From UBA3792 sp045114775 (GTDB taxonomy: Bacteria > Bacillota > Clostridia > Christensenellales > CAG-138), in NCBI GenBank assembly GCA_045114775.1, contig JBGULC010000008.1, forward strand, positions 260,314-324,313: a stretch of 64,000 bases of DNA, given 5' to 3'. Position 1 is the first letter of the stretch. Every line of letters starts with the position of its first letter. The position numbers were made by a program, and so were the translations under genes. Positions 17,931 through 25,884 of this stretch are shown here, in pieces. Below the pieces are notes generated by a model that made no database searches, was not told where the DNA came from, and was given only the letters and a program-made list of their open reading frames with translations.

Positions 17931-18523
17931 ATACCGCAAATAAACTCACGATCCTCCGGATCCTTCTGATCCCTCTGTTCATTTTCGCATTGCTTTTGCC
18001 GAACCTCTGGCAAGGCTTTGCGCCGTATTCCCACTGGGTCGCCGCCATGATCTTCCTCGGCGCCGCGATCACGGACATCCTCGACGGCAAGTATGCGCGC
18101 AAGCACAATCTTGTCACGGATTTCGGGAAGCTGATGGACCCGATCGCGGACAAGATGCTGATCGTCGCCGCGTTCGTCATGCTCTCCTGCACAACCGACG
18201 ACGCGCATCCGCGGTATCTTTTGCATCCGGTCGTCACGATCGTTTTCATCGCCCGCGAGTTTCTGATCTCGGGCGTACGGCAGATCGCCGCCTCCAAGGG
18301 CGTCGTGATCGCCGCGGGTAAGCTCGGCAAGTGGAAAACGACGTTCCAGGACATCATCGTGATCGCGCTGCTGCTCTACGACGAGTTCCCGTTCTTTTAT
18401 CTGAATCCGTATCTCCGCTGGCTGATCGAAGCGCTCGTCTATGTTGCGCTCGTGCTGTCGGTCGTTTCCGCGATCGAATACATCGTCAAGAACAAAGGAG
18501 CCTTGAATCTGCATGATTGCTGA
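17927..18523 (+). CDS. pgsA: CDP-diacylglycerol-glycerol-3-phosphate 3-phosphatidyltransferase
   Basis: 198-residue integral membrane enzyme of phosphatidylglycerol synthesis. The CDP-alcohol phosphotransferase motif spans DGKYARKHNLVTDFGKLMDP (DGxxAR...GxxxDxxxD), with the last Asp following in IADKM. Hydrophobic helices occur throughout. The start NTANKLTILRILLIPLFIF is typical PgsA. It sits between rimO and cinA with overlaps on both sides, the conserved Firmicutes order leading to recA. Confidence 0.96.
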   Translation: MNTANKLTILRILLIPLFIFALLLPNLWQGFAPYSHWVAAMIFLGAAITDILDGKYARKHNLVTDFGKLMDPIADKMLIVAAFVMLSCTTDDAHPRYLLHPVVTIVFIAREFLISGVRQIAASKGVVIAAGKLGKWKTTFQDIIVIALLLYDEFPFFYLNPYLRWLIEALVYVALVLSVVSAIEYIVKNKGALNLHDC

Positions 18524-19748
18524 ACTCATCTGCGTCGGGACCGAGCTTCTGATGGGCCAGGTCCTGAACACCAACGCGTATTTCATCTCGCAGGAGCTTG
18601 CGCCGTCCGGCGTCGATCTCTATCGCCAGCTCGTCGTGGGCGACAACCCGAAGCGTCTCACCGAAGCCGTCGAAACCGCGCTTTCTCGCGCGGACGTCGT
18701 GCTTCTTTCCGGCGGGCTCGGACCGACCGACGACGATCTTACCAAGGAGACCGTCGCCTCCGCCATGGGCAAGGAGCTTGTGCTCTTCCCCGAGGAATGG
18801 GACAAGCTCGTATCGTGGTTCACCTCGAAGGGACGGACCATCGCGCCGAACAACAGGAAGCAGGCGATGTTCCCTGCGGACGCCATCATCCTGCCGAATC
18901 CGAACGGCACCGCGCCGGGCTGCATCATGGAAGCGGACGGCAAGGCCGCGGTCCTGATGCCCGGACCTCCGCGCGAACTCAAGCCGATGTTCAAAAACCA
19001 CGTTCTTCCCTGGCTGCTCGAAAAGGCTGGACACCGGCTCTATTCACGCGAGATCCGCATCTTCGGTCGGGGCGAATCGGACGTCGCGTATGCGCTCGAC
19101 GATCTCTTCAAGAATCAGACGAACCCGACGATCGCGCCGTACGCCAAGACCGGCGAGGTCACCCTGCGCGTCACTGCCCGCTGCCGTGACGAAGCCGATG
19201 GCGAAGCGCTCGTTACGCCGATGATCGAAACGATCAAAAACCGGCTCGGAGACGTCGTCTACGATACGAACGGCCGCGAGCTTGCCGAAGTCTGCCATCA
19301 CAAACTGATCGAGATCGGCAAAACGCTTGCCGTCGCGGAAAGCTGCACCGGCGGAAGACTGGCCGACGCGTTCATCAACTACCCCGGCAGCTCGGCGTAC
19401 TTTATCGAGGGTGACGTGACCTACTCGAACGACGCGAAGATGCGCCGTCTCGGCGTTTCAAAGGAAACGCTCGACACCGTCGGCGCGGTCTCCGAGGAAT
19501 GTGCGCGTGAAATGGCCGAGGGCTGCCGCAAGCACGCGAACGCGGACTTTGCCCTGTCCACGACCGGCTACGCAGGCCCCGACGGCGGCGAGCCCGGAAA
19601 GCCCACCGGCACGGTGTTCATTGCGCTCGCAAGTGAAGAAGGCACGGTCGTGAAGCGGCTGAACCTGTTCGGCGACCGCGACCGCATCCGGCACTCGGCG
19701 GTGCTGAACGCGCTCGATCTTCTGAGAAAAACCATCTGTACGAAATAA
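18513..19748 (+). CDS. cinA: CinA-family protein (competence/damage-inducible, NMN deamidase-like)
   Basis: 411 residues. The N-terminal MoCF-biosynthesis-like domain begins AELICVGTELLMGQVLNTNA. The C-terminal CinA amidohydrolase domain (about residues 255-411) includes VAESCTGGRLADAF and STTGYAGPDGGE. The C-domain is known to deamidate nicotinamide mononucleotide in characterised homologues, and the N-domain can act as an ADP-ribose pyrophosphatase. It overlaps pgsA by 11 bases. recA follows after 56 bases with its own promoter. Confidence 0.95.
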   Translation: MIAELICVGTELLMGQVLNTNAYFISQELAPSGVDLYRQLVVGDNPKRLTEAVETALSRADVVLLSGGLGPTDDDLTKETVASAMGKELVLFPEEWDKLVSWFTSKGRTIAPNNRKQAMFPADAIILPNPNGTAPGCIMEADGKAAVLMPGPPRELKPMFKNHVLPWLLEKAGHRLYSREIRIFGRGESDVAYALDDLFKNQTNPTIAPYAKTGEVTLRVTARCRDEADGEALVTPMIETIKNRLGDVVYDTNGRELAEVCHHKLIEIGKTLAVAESCTGGRLADAFINYPGSSAYFIEGDVTYSNDAKMRRLGVSKETLDTVGAVSEECAREMAEGCRKHANADFALSTTGYAGPDGGEPGKPTGTVFIALASEEGTVVKRLNLFGDRDRIRHSAVLNALDLLRKTICTK

Positions 19749-19756
19749 CGGACAGG

Positions 19757-19765
19757 TGCTATACT
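19757..19765 (+). promoter_or_regulatory. Extended -10 promoter for recA
   Basis: TGCTATACT (19757-19765) is an extended -10 (TGn plus TATACT), overlapped by a second hexamer TATAAT at 19765-19770. No clear -35 was seen, and no Gram-positive LexA box (CGAAC-N4-GTTCG) between cinA and recA. Confidence 0.5.
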
Positions 19766-19804
19766 ATAATCAACCCGTAAGATTTGAAAGTGAGGAAACC
19801 GGAT

Positions 19805-20884
19805 ATGTTGGAAAAAGAAAAAGCATTGGAAATTGCACTGAGTCAGATCGAGAAGAGCTTCGGCAAGGGCGCGATCATGAAGCTCGGCGACGCGTCGCGC
19901 GTGCCGGTCTCCGTGATTCCGACCGGATGCCTTGACCTGGACCTCGCGCTCGGCGTCGGCGGCGTGCCGCGCGGCCGTGTGATCGAGATCTTCGGACCGG
20001 AATCCTCCGGTAAAACGACCATCGCCCTGCACATCGTCGCGCAGGCGCAAAAGGCGGGCGGCACTGCCGCGTTCATCGACGCGGAGCACGCGCTCGATCC
20101 CGTCTATGCCGAGCATCTCGGCGTGCAGATCGAGGATCTGTATGTTTCTCAGCCGGACACCGGCGAACAGGCGCTCGACATCGCGGAAGCGCTTGCAAGA
20201 AGCGGAGCCATCGACGTGATCGTCATCGACTCGGTCGCGGCGCTCGTTCCGAAGGCGGAGCTCGAAGGCGATATGGGCGATTCGCACGTAGGGCTTCAGG
20301 CGCGTCTGATGTCGCAGGCGCTTCGTAAGCTCACCGGCTGCGTTGCAAAGACCAACACCGTCGTGATTTTCATCAATCAGCTCCGTGAGAAGGTCGGCGT
20401 CATGTTCGGCAACCCCGAAACGACGACCGGCGGCAAGGCGCTGAAATTCTACGCCTCCGTGCGCATGGACGTTCGCCGCATCGAAACGCTCAAGGCGGGC
20501 AACGAAGCGGTCGGGTCGCGTACGCGCGTGAAAATCGTCAAGAACAAGGTCGCGCCGCCGTTCCGCACTGCGGAATTTGATATGCTCTACGGCGAAGGCA
20601 TCTCCAAGGAGGGCTGCATCCTCGATATGGCGATCGACCGCCGCATCATCATCAAGTCCGGCTCGTGGTTCTCCTACGGCGATATGCGCATGGCGCAGGG
20701 CCGCGAGAACGCGCGACTGTTTTTGAAGGACAACCCCGAGGTCTGCGACGAGATCGAAAACAAGATCAAGGCACAGATCGAGGAGCAGCGCAAAAAGGAC
20801 GCCGAGGCCGCTGAAGCCAAGCGCCGCGCCCGCGAGGCCGCGCTCCGCGGCGACGACGATCTCGTTCCCCCGCCGGAGTTTTAA
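19805..20884 (+). CDS. recA: Recombinase RecA
   Basis: 359-residue strand-exchange recombinase. Start ATG 19805 (MLEKEKALEIALSQIEKSFG) has GAGG nine bases upstream; an in-frame TTG at 19784 lacks a ribosome site. The Walker A is GPESSGKT and the DNA-binding loop L2 region is FINQLREKVGVMFGNPETT. The C-terminal tail is acidic and Lys/Glu-rich (EEQRKKDAEAAEAKRR), ending PPPEF. It is followed by a strong terminator. It is transcribed apart from, but in line with, the ftsK-cinA group. Confidence 0.98.
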   Translation: MLEKEKALEIALSQIEKSFGKGAIMKLGDASRVPVSVIPTGCLDLDLALGVGGVPRGRVIEIFGPESSGKTTIALHIVAQAQKAGGTAAFIDAEHALDPVYAEHLGVQIEDLYVSQPDTGEQALDIAEALARSGAIDVIVIDSVAALVPKAELEGDMGDSHVGLQARLMSQALRKLTGCVAKTNTVVIFINQLREKVGVMFGNPETTTGGKALKFYASVRMDVRRIETLKAGNEAVGSRTRVKIVKNKVAPPFRTAEFDMLYGEGISKEGCILDMAIDRRIIIKSGSWFSYGDMRMAQGRENARLFLKDNPEVCDEIENKIKAQIEEQRKKDAEAAEAKRRAREAALRGDDDLVPPPEF

Positions 20885-20941
20885 GCTTGCGGCAATGAGA
20901 TGCCACTCGGGGCATACTATGTAACTTTCGATCACGTTCAG

Positions 20942-20974
20942 GAAGGTTCTCCGACGGAGAGCCTTCTTTATTTT
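20942..20974 (+). terminator. Intrinsic terminator after recA
   Basis: Arms 20942-20952 and 20956-20966 (GAAGGTTCTCC / GGAGAGCCTTC, one G-U) with a 3-base loop, followed by TTTATTTT. The surrounding sequence resembles that at 25477-25515. Confidence 0.85.
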
Positions 20975-21019
20975 CCATATTATTCCATATTTACCGATTA
21001 TTCACGGCGATATTACATT

Positions 21020-21065
21020 TCTGTGACAACTCTGTGACGTTTCGGACGAATTCCTGCGGTATGAT
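21020..21065 (+). promoter_or_regulatory. Direct-repeat box upstream of a -10 hexamer, lipoprotein cluster
   Basis: TCTGTGAC occurs at 21020-21027 and again at 21031-21038, an 11-base period like OmpR/PhoB-family binding sites. A -10-like TATGAT lies at 21060-21065, so the repeats would overlap the -35 region. No good -35 is present, which fits an activator-dependent promoter. This is inference from spacing only. Confidence 0.35.
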
Positions 21066-21143
21066 CGTGATCAAACAAAAAGAATGCAGCACTTTCGCTT
21101 TCGGGATCGTTATATATAGCAGAACCGATAAAGGAGGTACCTT

Positions 21144-22499
21144 ATGAAACGAATCATCATTCTCTGCCTGCTCCTTGCTCTTATCGTCGCCTGTCAGCCG
21201 ACGCCGGAAAAGGAGTTTGTCGTAAACAAGGGCGACGACCTGCTTTCAGAAGCGATCGGCAAAAACGGCGCGGGCTTTTCCGTTGCGTCGTATCGAAGCG
21301 CGCTGCCCGTCGTCTGGGAAGAATCCGTTGAAACGCGCAGCAGCGCTGTGACCTTGTCTTTCAACGCAGAGGTGCTCTTTCCGGACCTCGACGAGCTTCC
21401 GACCGTGGAGGTTGCGCCGCGCGGAAATGATCTTGACGCGCTTCTCTGGCTTGGGGAGCATATCGCCGAGGGCGGGTATTATGCGAGGATTCCGGTCGAC
21501 GTAAACGGCGAAAAGCTGCGTACAAAGGCAGTCGTCCTTTCCGACCTCGAAAGCAATCGCAGCATGAGCGACCGCGCCGAAACGGATCATCCCGAATGGA
21601 GTGTGCAGGAGATCGCCGCATACCGGGAGGGACTCGAACAAGAAGCCAAAGCGCTCGCCGAGGAATACAACGCCGCGTCGGACGAGACAGCCGAACGGAT
21701 CGACGATCTTTCCGCACTGCAAAACGGCGGCATGATCCAGATCGGCCTGTTCAGCAAAAGCGGGCACAACATCGCGGACGTCACGCTCGTTTTCGATCCG
21801 CATAATCCGCAGCGCGAGCAGCTCACGATTTGGGGCAGCGGTACGGACCCGGAGTGCTTTTCCTTTTGGCCGGAACCGATCAACGATACAGAAGCCGCGA
21901 TTCGCGCGGGTGAACAGATTCTGAAGGAGCTCGGCTACGATTCACACTACGCCGTTGCGGAGGCTGCAGAGGGCCTTGCGGGCGTCGGCGTAATCTTTGC
22001 GCCGAAGATCCAGGACGTCGGGTACGCACTCGGCGGCGAGGACCCGATCGCCTCCTACGAGGAATACTTCCCGGAGGACCGTCTCGAGCTGATCTTTGCA
22101 AAAGGCACGGGGATCCTGCGCTATGTGCAATGGACCGGCAACAGCCGGTTTGTCCGGGAAGCATCAAACAGCGTCGCACTGCTGCCGTTCTCCGAGATAC
22201 AGGGGATCGTCAAAAAGGATCTCGGATATCTGCTCTCGTGGACGAACGAAAATGTCCGCGAGCGCGCGATCACGATCACCGCGATCCGGCTATGCTATAA
22301 GCGTGTCCGTGTGCTGAACGATCAAAAGCGGCTTCTCGTGCCCGCATGGGCGATCGAGGGAAGCGTCACGGACCGCGGCGTTTCGAAGGACGCCGATACC
22401 GGCGCAAGCGAACTGTTTACCACGGAAACGCTACACGGAACGCTTCTCGTCGTCAACGCAGTAGACGGTACGGTGATCGAAACCGCAAACAATCCTTGA
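21144..22499 (+). CDS. Lipoprotein of unknown function, tandem paralogue 1
   Basis: 451 residues. Signal peptide with lipobox at the N-terminus (IILCLLLALIVAC, Cys17), then QPTPEKEFVVNKGDD, a post-lipobox motif shared with the next two genes. AAAGGAGG lies about six bases before ATG 21144. The body is soluble and acidic with no membrane segment, and it ends TLLVVNAVDGTVIETA, also shared. It is presumably anchored to the outer face of the membrane. I recall similar Clostridia lipoproteins grouped as DUF6034 but cannot verify that. No catalytic motif was recognised. Confidence 0.8.
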   Translation: MKRIIILCLLLALIVACQPTPEKEFVVNKGDDLLSEAIGKNGAGFSVASYRSALPVVWEESVETRSSAVTLSFNAEVLFPDLDELPTVEVAPRGNDLDALLWLGEHIAEGGYYARIPVDVNGEKLRTKAVVLSDLESNRSMSDRAETDHPEWSVQEIAAYREGLEQEAKALAEEYNAASDETAERIDDLSALQNGGMIQIGLFSKSGHNIADVTLVFDPHNPQREQLTIWGSGTDPECFSFWPEPINDTEAAIRAGEQILKELGYDSHYAVAEAAEGLAGVGVIFAPKIQDVGYALGGEDPIASYEEYFPEDRLELIFAKGTGILRYVQWTGNSRFVREASNSVALLPFSEIQGIVKKDLGYLLSWTNENVRERAITITAIRLCYKRVRVLNDQKRLLVPAWAIEGSVTDRGVSKDADTGASELFTTETLHGTLLVVNAVDGTVIETANNP

Positions 22500-22521
22500 A
22501 CACAAAAAAGGAGAAAACGCC

Positions 22522-23940
22522 ATGAACCGAATGATTATTGCTTTCTTGTCCCTCGCCTTGCTTACCGCCTGCGTGCCGACGCCGGAGGAGGAATTTGTCG
22601 TGAATAAGGGCGACAACGTTACGGAGCATCAGATCCGAAACGAGCAAAGCAGCGATGCACAGCGCTTTCCGGATCGCTGGGACGAGGACGAAACGCTCGA
22701 CTGCGGGAAGATCACGGCCTCGATCCATGCCGATATCATACAGCGCACGGACGGCGTCTACCCCGTTTACCGTACCCGCAGGGAGGTTTTTTCACAGGAA
22801 CGTACGGCGGCGCTGCTCTCGACGCTGCTCGGAACGCCGAAAAGCCGCACGCGTCTCGGATCCACGAAGGACGACTGGAAGCGTGAGTTCCAGGCATTCG
22901 TCGACGATTATAACGAATCTACGGACAATCTGCGGAAAAGCGGCGAGCTGACCGCCGAAGTCGAAACGATCTCCGAGGAACAGTTTGCGGCACAGTCTGC
23001 ATGGTATGCGGAGCAGATCCAGAACGCACCGGATGCACATGATCCGGAGCCGGTCTCCGATTTTGCTTCGGTTCCGGTCAACGACCTCGGCGCACGCTAT
23101 ACGATGACGGACGGCAGTACGGCGATCGTCAGTGTCGGACGCGAAGGCGAGGATGCGCGGTATTTCGATGTGATCCGAGGAGATCTCAACGGATATACGG
23201 TCACGGAATCCTCCTGTCAAAAGCAGGCCGGATGGGATCCGGGGCTCTCAGCCGCCTGGAAGGAGCCGTCGATGCGCCGCGAGGACGCCGAACAGGTCCT
23301 GACGCAGGAGCTTAACAGGCTTGGACTGTTCGATTTCTCGATCGTCGATGCGCAGAAAGCAAACCTGATGCACCCATACGGCGGCGCGGACCGGGACGGG
23401 GCGCAGCGATCCTATACCTCCCTATCGCAGGGCTGGGGCTTTGTGCTTCGGCGGCTGTACGGCGGATATCCCGCCATTTCTTCCCCGATAGAGCCGTCGG
23501 CCAGCTTAAACTATGAGAGCGAACCTGACTATGCCAAGGTCACGAACATTCCGGACGAGGAGATCCGCATCCTAATCGACGAAAGCGGGATTATAAGCTT
23601 TCGATACAGCCATCCGAAGGAGATCATCGGGATCGAGAACGAGAATGTGGATCTGCTGCCGTTTTCCGAGGTGCAGACCCGTGTGAAAAATACGCTGCGC
23701 GCGACGCTGTCCGGCTCATGGCTCGAAAAAGAGGCCGTAACGGAGATTGAGGTCTATCGGCTGCTTCTGACCTGCTATACCGTACACGTGCGCAATTCGG
23801 ACGATTACTTTGAGATCCCCTGCTGGGTCGTGCTGTTCGACGATCCTTTGACCAAGAGCTTCCGCGACGATCCGGATTCGACGCCGCAGGCGCTTCTCAT
23901 CAACGCCGTGGACGGGTCGATCATACAGGCGGGATATTGA
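22522..23940 (+). CDS. Lipoprotein of unknown function, tandem paralogue 2
   Basis: 472 residues, 22 bases after paralogue 1 and preceded by AAGGAG. Lipoprotein signal MNRMIIAFLSLALLTAC followed by VPTPEEEFVVNKGDN, almost the same as its neighbour. The C-terminus QALLINAVDGSIIQAGY is also alike, while the central regions have diverged strongly. No known catalytic signature was recognised. The short spacing suggests co-transcription of all three copies. Confidence 0.8.
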   Translation: MNRMIIAFLSLALLTACVPTPEEEFVVNKGDNVTEHQIRNEQSSDAQRFPDRWDEDETLDCGKITASIHADIIQRTDGVYPVYRTRREVFSQERTAALLSTLLGTPKSRTRLGSTKDDWKREFQAFVDDYNESTDNLRKSGELTAEVETISEEQFAAQSAWYAEQIQNAPDAHDPEPVSDFASVPVNDLGARYTMTDGSTAIVSVGREGEDARYFDVIRGDLNGYTVTESSCQKQAGWDPGLSAAWKEPSMRREDAEQVLTQELNRLGLFDFSIVDAQKANLMHPYGGADRDGAQRSYTSLSQGWGFVLRRLYGGYPAISSPIEPSASLNYESEPDYAKVTNIPDEEIRILIDESGIISFRYSHPKEIIGIENENVDLLPFSEVQTRVKNTLRATLSGSWLEKEAVTEIEVYRLLLTCYTVHVRNSDDYFEIPCWVVLFDDPLTKSFRDDPDSTPQALLINAVDGSIIQAGY

Positions 23941-23998
23941 GAACAGCGGCGTTGTCTATCCTTGCGATAAAACCAAATGAAAAGAATCGGAGGCGCTT

Positions 23999-25384
23999 AT
24001 GAAACGAATTATAATGATCTGCTTATTGCTTGCATTGCTTACCGCATGTCAGCCGACGCCGGACGCGGATTTTGTGCCGCAAAAGGATATGACGATAATG
24101 ATCGAACAGGCGAAGCAAACGCCCGCTTCCGATACGGTGCGGATCGACAGCGGATCGGAAACGCAGGCTACGGATGCAGCTCGCATCGAGACGACGCAGC
24201 CGGAGGAGCGCGTGCGGCTTTCTTTTACGGGCAAGACCACCGACGATTTTCGCGTCGAGGTCGATGCTGCCGTCACACGACCGGATGCGCCGATGCCGAT
24301 TATCCGGGTTGTCAAAAAAGAAATGGATACGGAAACAGCGAATCGGTATTATCAGGTTTTGACGGAAGGAATTGATTTGTATACGGAATACCAGATCAAT
24401 ACGGCTCCGGCACTTGACAAAAAAATCCAAGCCGCGATGGATGCGATTGCCAACGGAAATACCGATCAGCCGATGAAAGATTATCTGAATCAGCTGATTG
24501 AAAAACGCAAAACTGCTCCTAATACGATTGGTGAACCGGTGAAAGAGATCGATATTCAAACCGCATCGCATTTATACTCTGTCAACGAATTGCAGGAGTT
24601 TCAGATTACCAAACAATCCGTATTCTTCATCAATCAAGAAGTGTATGCGGATACGGCAATGGATTCTCGTTACGAAGACGGAGAAACGCAATATGTGCTT
24701 GGACGGGTAGCAATACCGTCCGGTTACGAAGGAATCTCTATGACGCCGAAACAGGCAGAAGCTGAAGTATCGGCAATTTTGGAGAAGACCGGACTTTCGG
24801 AGTTTCGAGTAACGGATCTGTTACTAACCAAGTATGACGAATGCGGATGCGTTTATGTCGCGTTGTGTGATCGTTACATCAACGGAATCCCAGTCGCGCA
24901 TCCTGCACAGTCATCCGGAAGCTACATGGGATCTACGACCCCTGCATGGGGCTATGAACAAGCAATCGTTTGTATCAATGATAAAGGTGTTGCTTTGTTC
25001 CAATACCGTGCCCAACTTCAATTGGAAGACGTTCTTGTTGAAGATGCAAATCTGCTGTCGTTCGATCGAATTCTGGAAATCTTTCAGAACATGATGTGTA
25101 CGCATCATGAAGTGGAGGTCGTGGATGAGTCATATGGGAATCAATCCTTGACTTATCACATCACAGACGTCACGCTGTCTCTGCAGCGAATCAGTGAAGA
25201 AGGAAGCATTGAATATGGACTTTTGGTACCGGTATGGAACTTTTGGGGGTATGCCTCTGTCGTATCACGAGAAGACGGCAGTGCATATGACTGGAACCAT
25301 ATCGAGGGATGGAAAGGAAAGAAACCGATCCTTACGCTCAACGCCGTCACAGGCGCGGTGATCGACCCGATCAAGGGATATTGA
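23999..25384 (+). CDS. Lipoprotein of unknown function, tandem paralogue 3
   Basis: 461 residues, 58 bases after paralogue 2, with CGGAGG upstream of ATG 23999. Signal MKRIIMICLLLALLTAC plus QPTPDADFVPQKD, and C-terminus LTLNAVTGAVIDPIKGY, align with the other two. The middle of this gene (about 24340-25280) is visibly more AT-rich than the flanks and than copies 1 and 2, suggesting a different history or relaxed selection. An internal motif MTPKQAEAEVSAILEKTGL resembles the DTEAAIRAGEQILKELGY stretch of copy 1. Confidence 0.78.
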   Translation: MKRIIMICLLLALLTACQPTPDADFVPQKDMTIMIEQAKQTPASDTVRIDSGSETQATDAARIETTQPEERVRLSFTGKTTDDFRVEVDAAVTRPDAPMPIIRVVKKEMDTETANRYYQVLTEGIDLYTEYQINTAPALDKKIQAAMDAIANGNTDQPMKDYLNQLIEKRKTAPNTIGEPVKEIDIQTASHLYSVNELQEFQITKQSVFFINQEVYADTAMDSRYEDGETQYVLGRVAIPSGYEGISMTPKQAEAEVSAILEKTGLSEFRVTDLLLTKYDECGCVYVALCDRYINGIPVAHPAQSSGSYMGSTTPAWGYEQAIVCINDKGVALFQYRAQLQLEDVLVEDANLLSFDRILEIFQNMMCTHHEVEVVDESYGNQSLTYHITDVTLSLQRISEEGSIEYGLLVPVWNFWGYASVVSREDGSAYDWNHIEGWKGKKPILTLNAVTGAVIDPIKGY

Positions 25385-25397
25385 GCGCCTGCGGCGC

Positions 25398-25462
25398 GGT
25401 GATATCCGCGCTTTACGCGGGTGAAATCTGCTTCGCAGGTGAAATCGCTTCGCGGTGATATC
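25398..25462. repeat. Tandem GGTGAWATC mini-hairpin array
   Basis: Four copies of GGTGATATC or GGTGAAATC start at 25398, 25420, 25438 and 25454. They are separated by tiny self-complementary spacers (CGCG-N-CGCG, TGCTTCGCA, GCTTCGC). The period shrinks 22, 18, 16. It is intergenic, without a reading frame, and too short and irregular to be a CRISPR. Confidence 0.7.
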
Positions 25463-25485
25463 TTCCCCACGGGAAGGTTCAGGAG

Positions 25486-25515
25486 GATTCTCCTGCCGGA
25501 GAATCTCTGATTATT
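25486..25515 (+). terminator. Hairpin after the lipoprotein cluster
   Basis: GATTCTCC (25486-25493), loop TGCC, GGAGAATC (25498-25505), then a poor T-rich tract. Probably a weak terminator. The context GTTCAGGAGG(A)TTCTCC resembles the recA terminator context GTTCAGGAAGGTTCTCC. Confidence 0.5.
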
Positions 25516-25564
25516 CCCTATCAGTAAACAAAACGGGAGGCGGCGGTCCCGTCTCCCGAAATGT

Positions 25565-25768
25565 TCAGCACTTCTTCTGCAGCTTGGTTTTATTGCCCTT
25601 GGCGTCCACGATATAGGTGTTGTCCAGATGCGCCTGAAGCGAGCTTTTGAAATCCGCGATGTATGCTTTTCGCAGGCGGTCGCGCTCCTCCGTTTCCTCC
25701 GCGGAGAGGCCCTCCGCCTTTGCTTTTCTTGCAAGCTCGTTGATGCGGTCGATGTGTTCCTGTTTCAT
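25565..25768 (-). CDS. DUF896 small protein, YnzC-like
   Basis: 67 residues from ATG 25768 (GGAGGAACG upstream). The start MKQEHIDRINELARKAKAEG and the segment LRKAYIADFKSSLQAHLDN match the UPF0291/DUF896 family, a small helical-hairpin cytosolic protein of unknown molecular role (Bacillus subtilis YnzC). The tail KGNKTKLQKKC is basic. It has its own divergent promoter and stands alone. Confidence 0.85.
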   Translation of the reverse strand: MKQEHIDRINELARKAKAEGLSAEETEERDRLRKAYIADFKSSLQAHLDNTYIVDAKGNKTKLQKKC

Positions 25769-25789
25769 AATCGTTCCTCCGTGCCCGTT

Positions 25790-25818
25790 ATTGTACACAA
25801 CAACGCCGTATTTGTAAA
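25790..25818 (-). promoter_or_regulatory. Promoter for the YnzC-like gene
   Basis: Minus strand TTTACA (25818-25813), 17-base spacer, TACAAT (25795-25790), ending 21 bases before the start codon. Good sigma-A match. Confidence 0.7.
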
Positions 25819-25847
25819 GCGTTCGCTATAAATTTACAGTTCTGTGA

Positions 25848-25876
25848 TTGACTTTTGCGCTGCACAGGGATAAACT
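25848..25876 (+). promoter_or_regulatory. Promoter very close to the NlpC/P60 lipoprotein start
   Basis: TTGACT (25848-25853), 17-base spacer, TAAACT (25871-25876). The expected transcription start (about 25882-25884) would abut the ATG at 25885, implying a leaderless or near-leaderless message. Confidence 0.5.
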
Positions 25877-25884
25877 GCTATCGT

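Noticed and set aside
19749..19804. LexA/SOS box upstream of recA
   Set aside because: No CGAAC-N4-GTTCG-like sequence in the gap.
25398..25462. CRISPR array
   Set aside because: Repeats are 9 bases with 7-13-base self-complementary spacers; no cas genes in the window.
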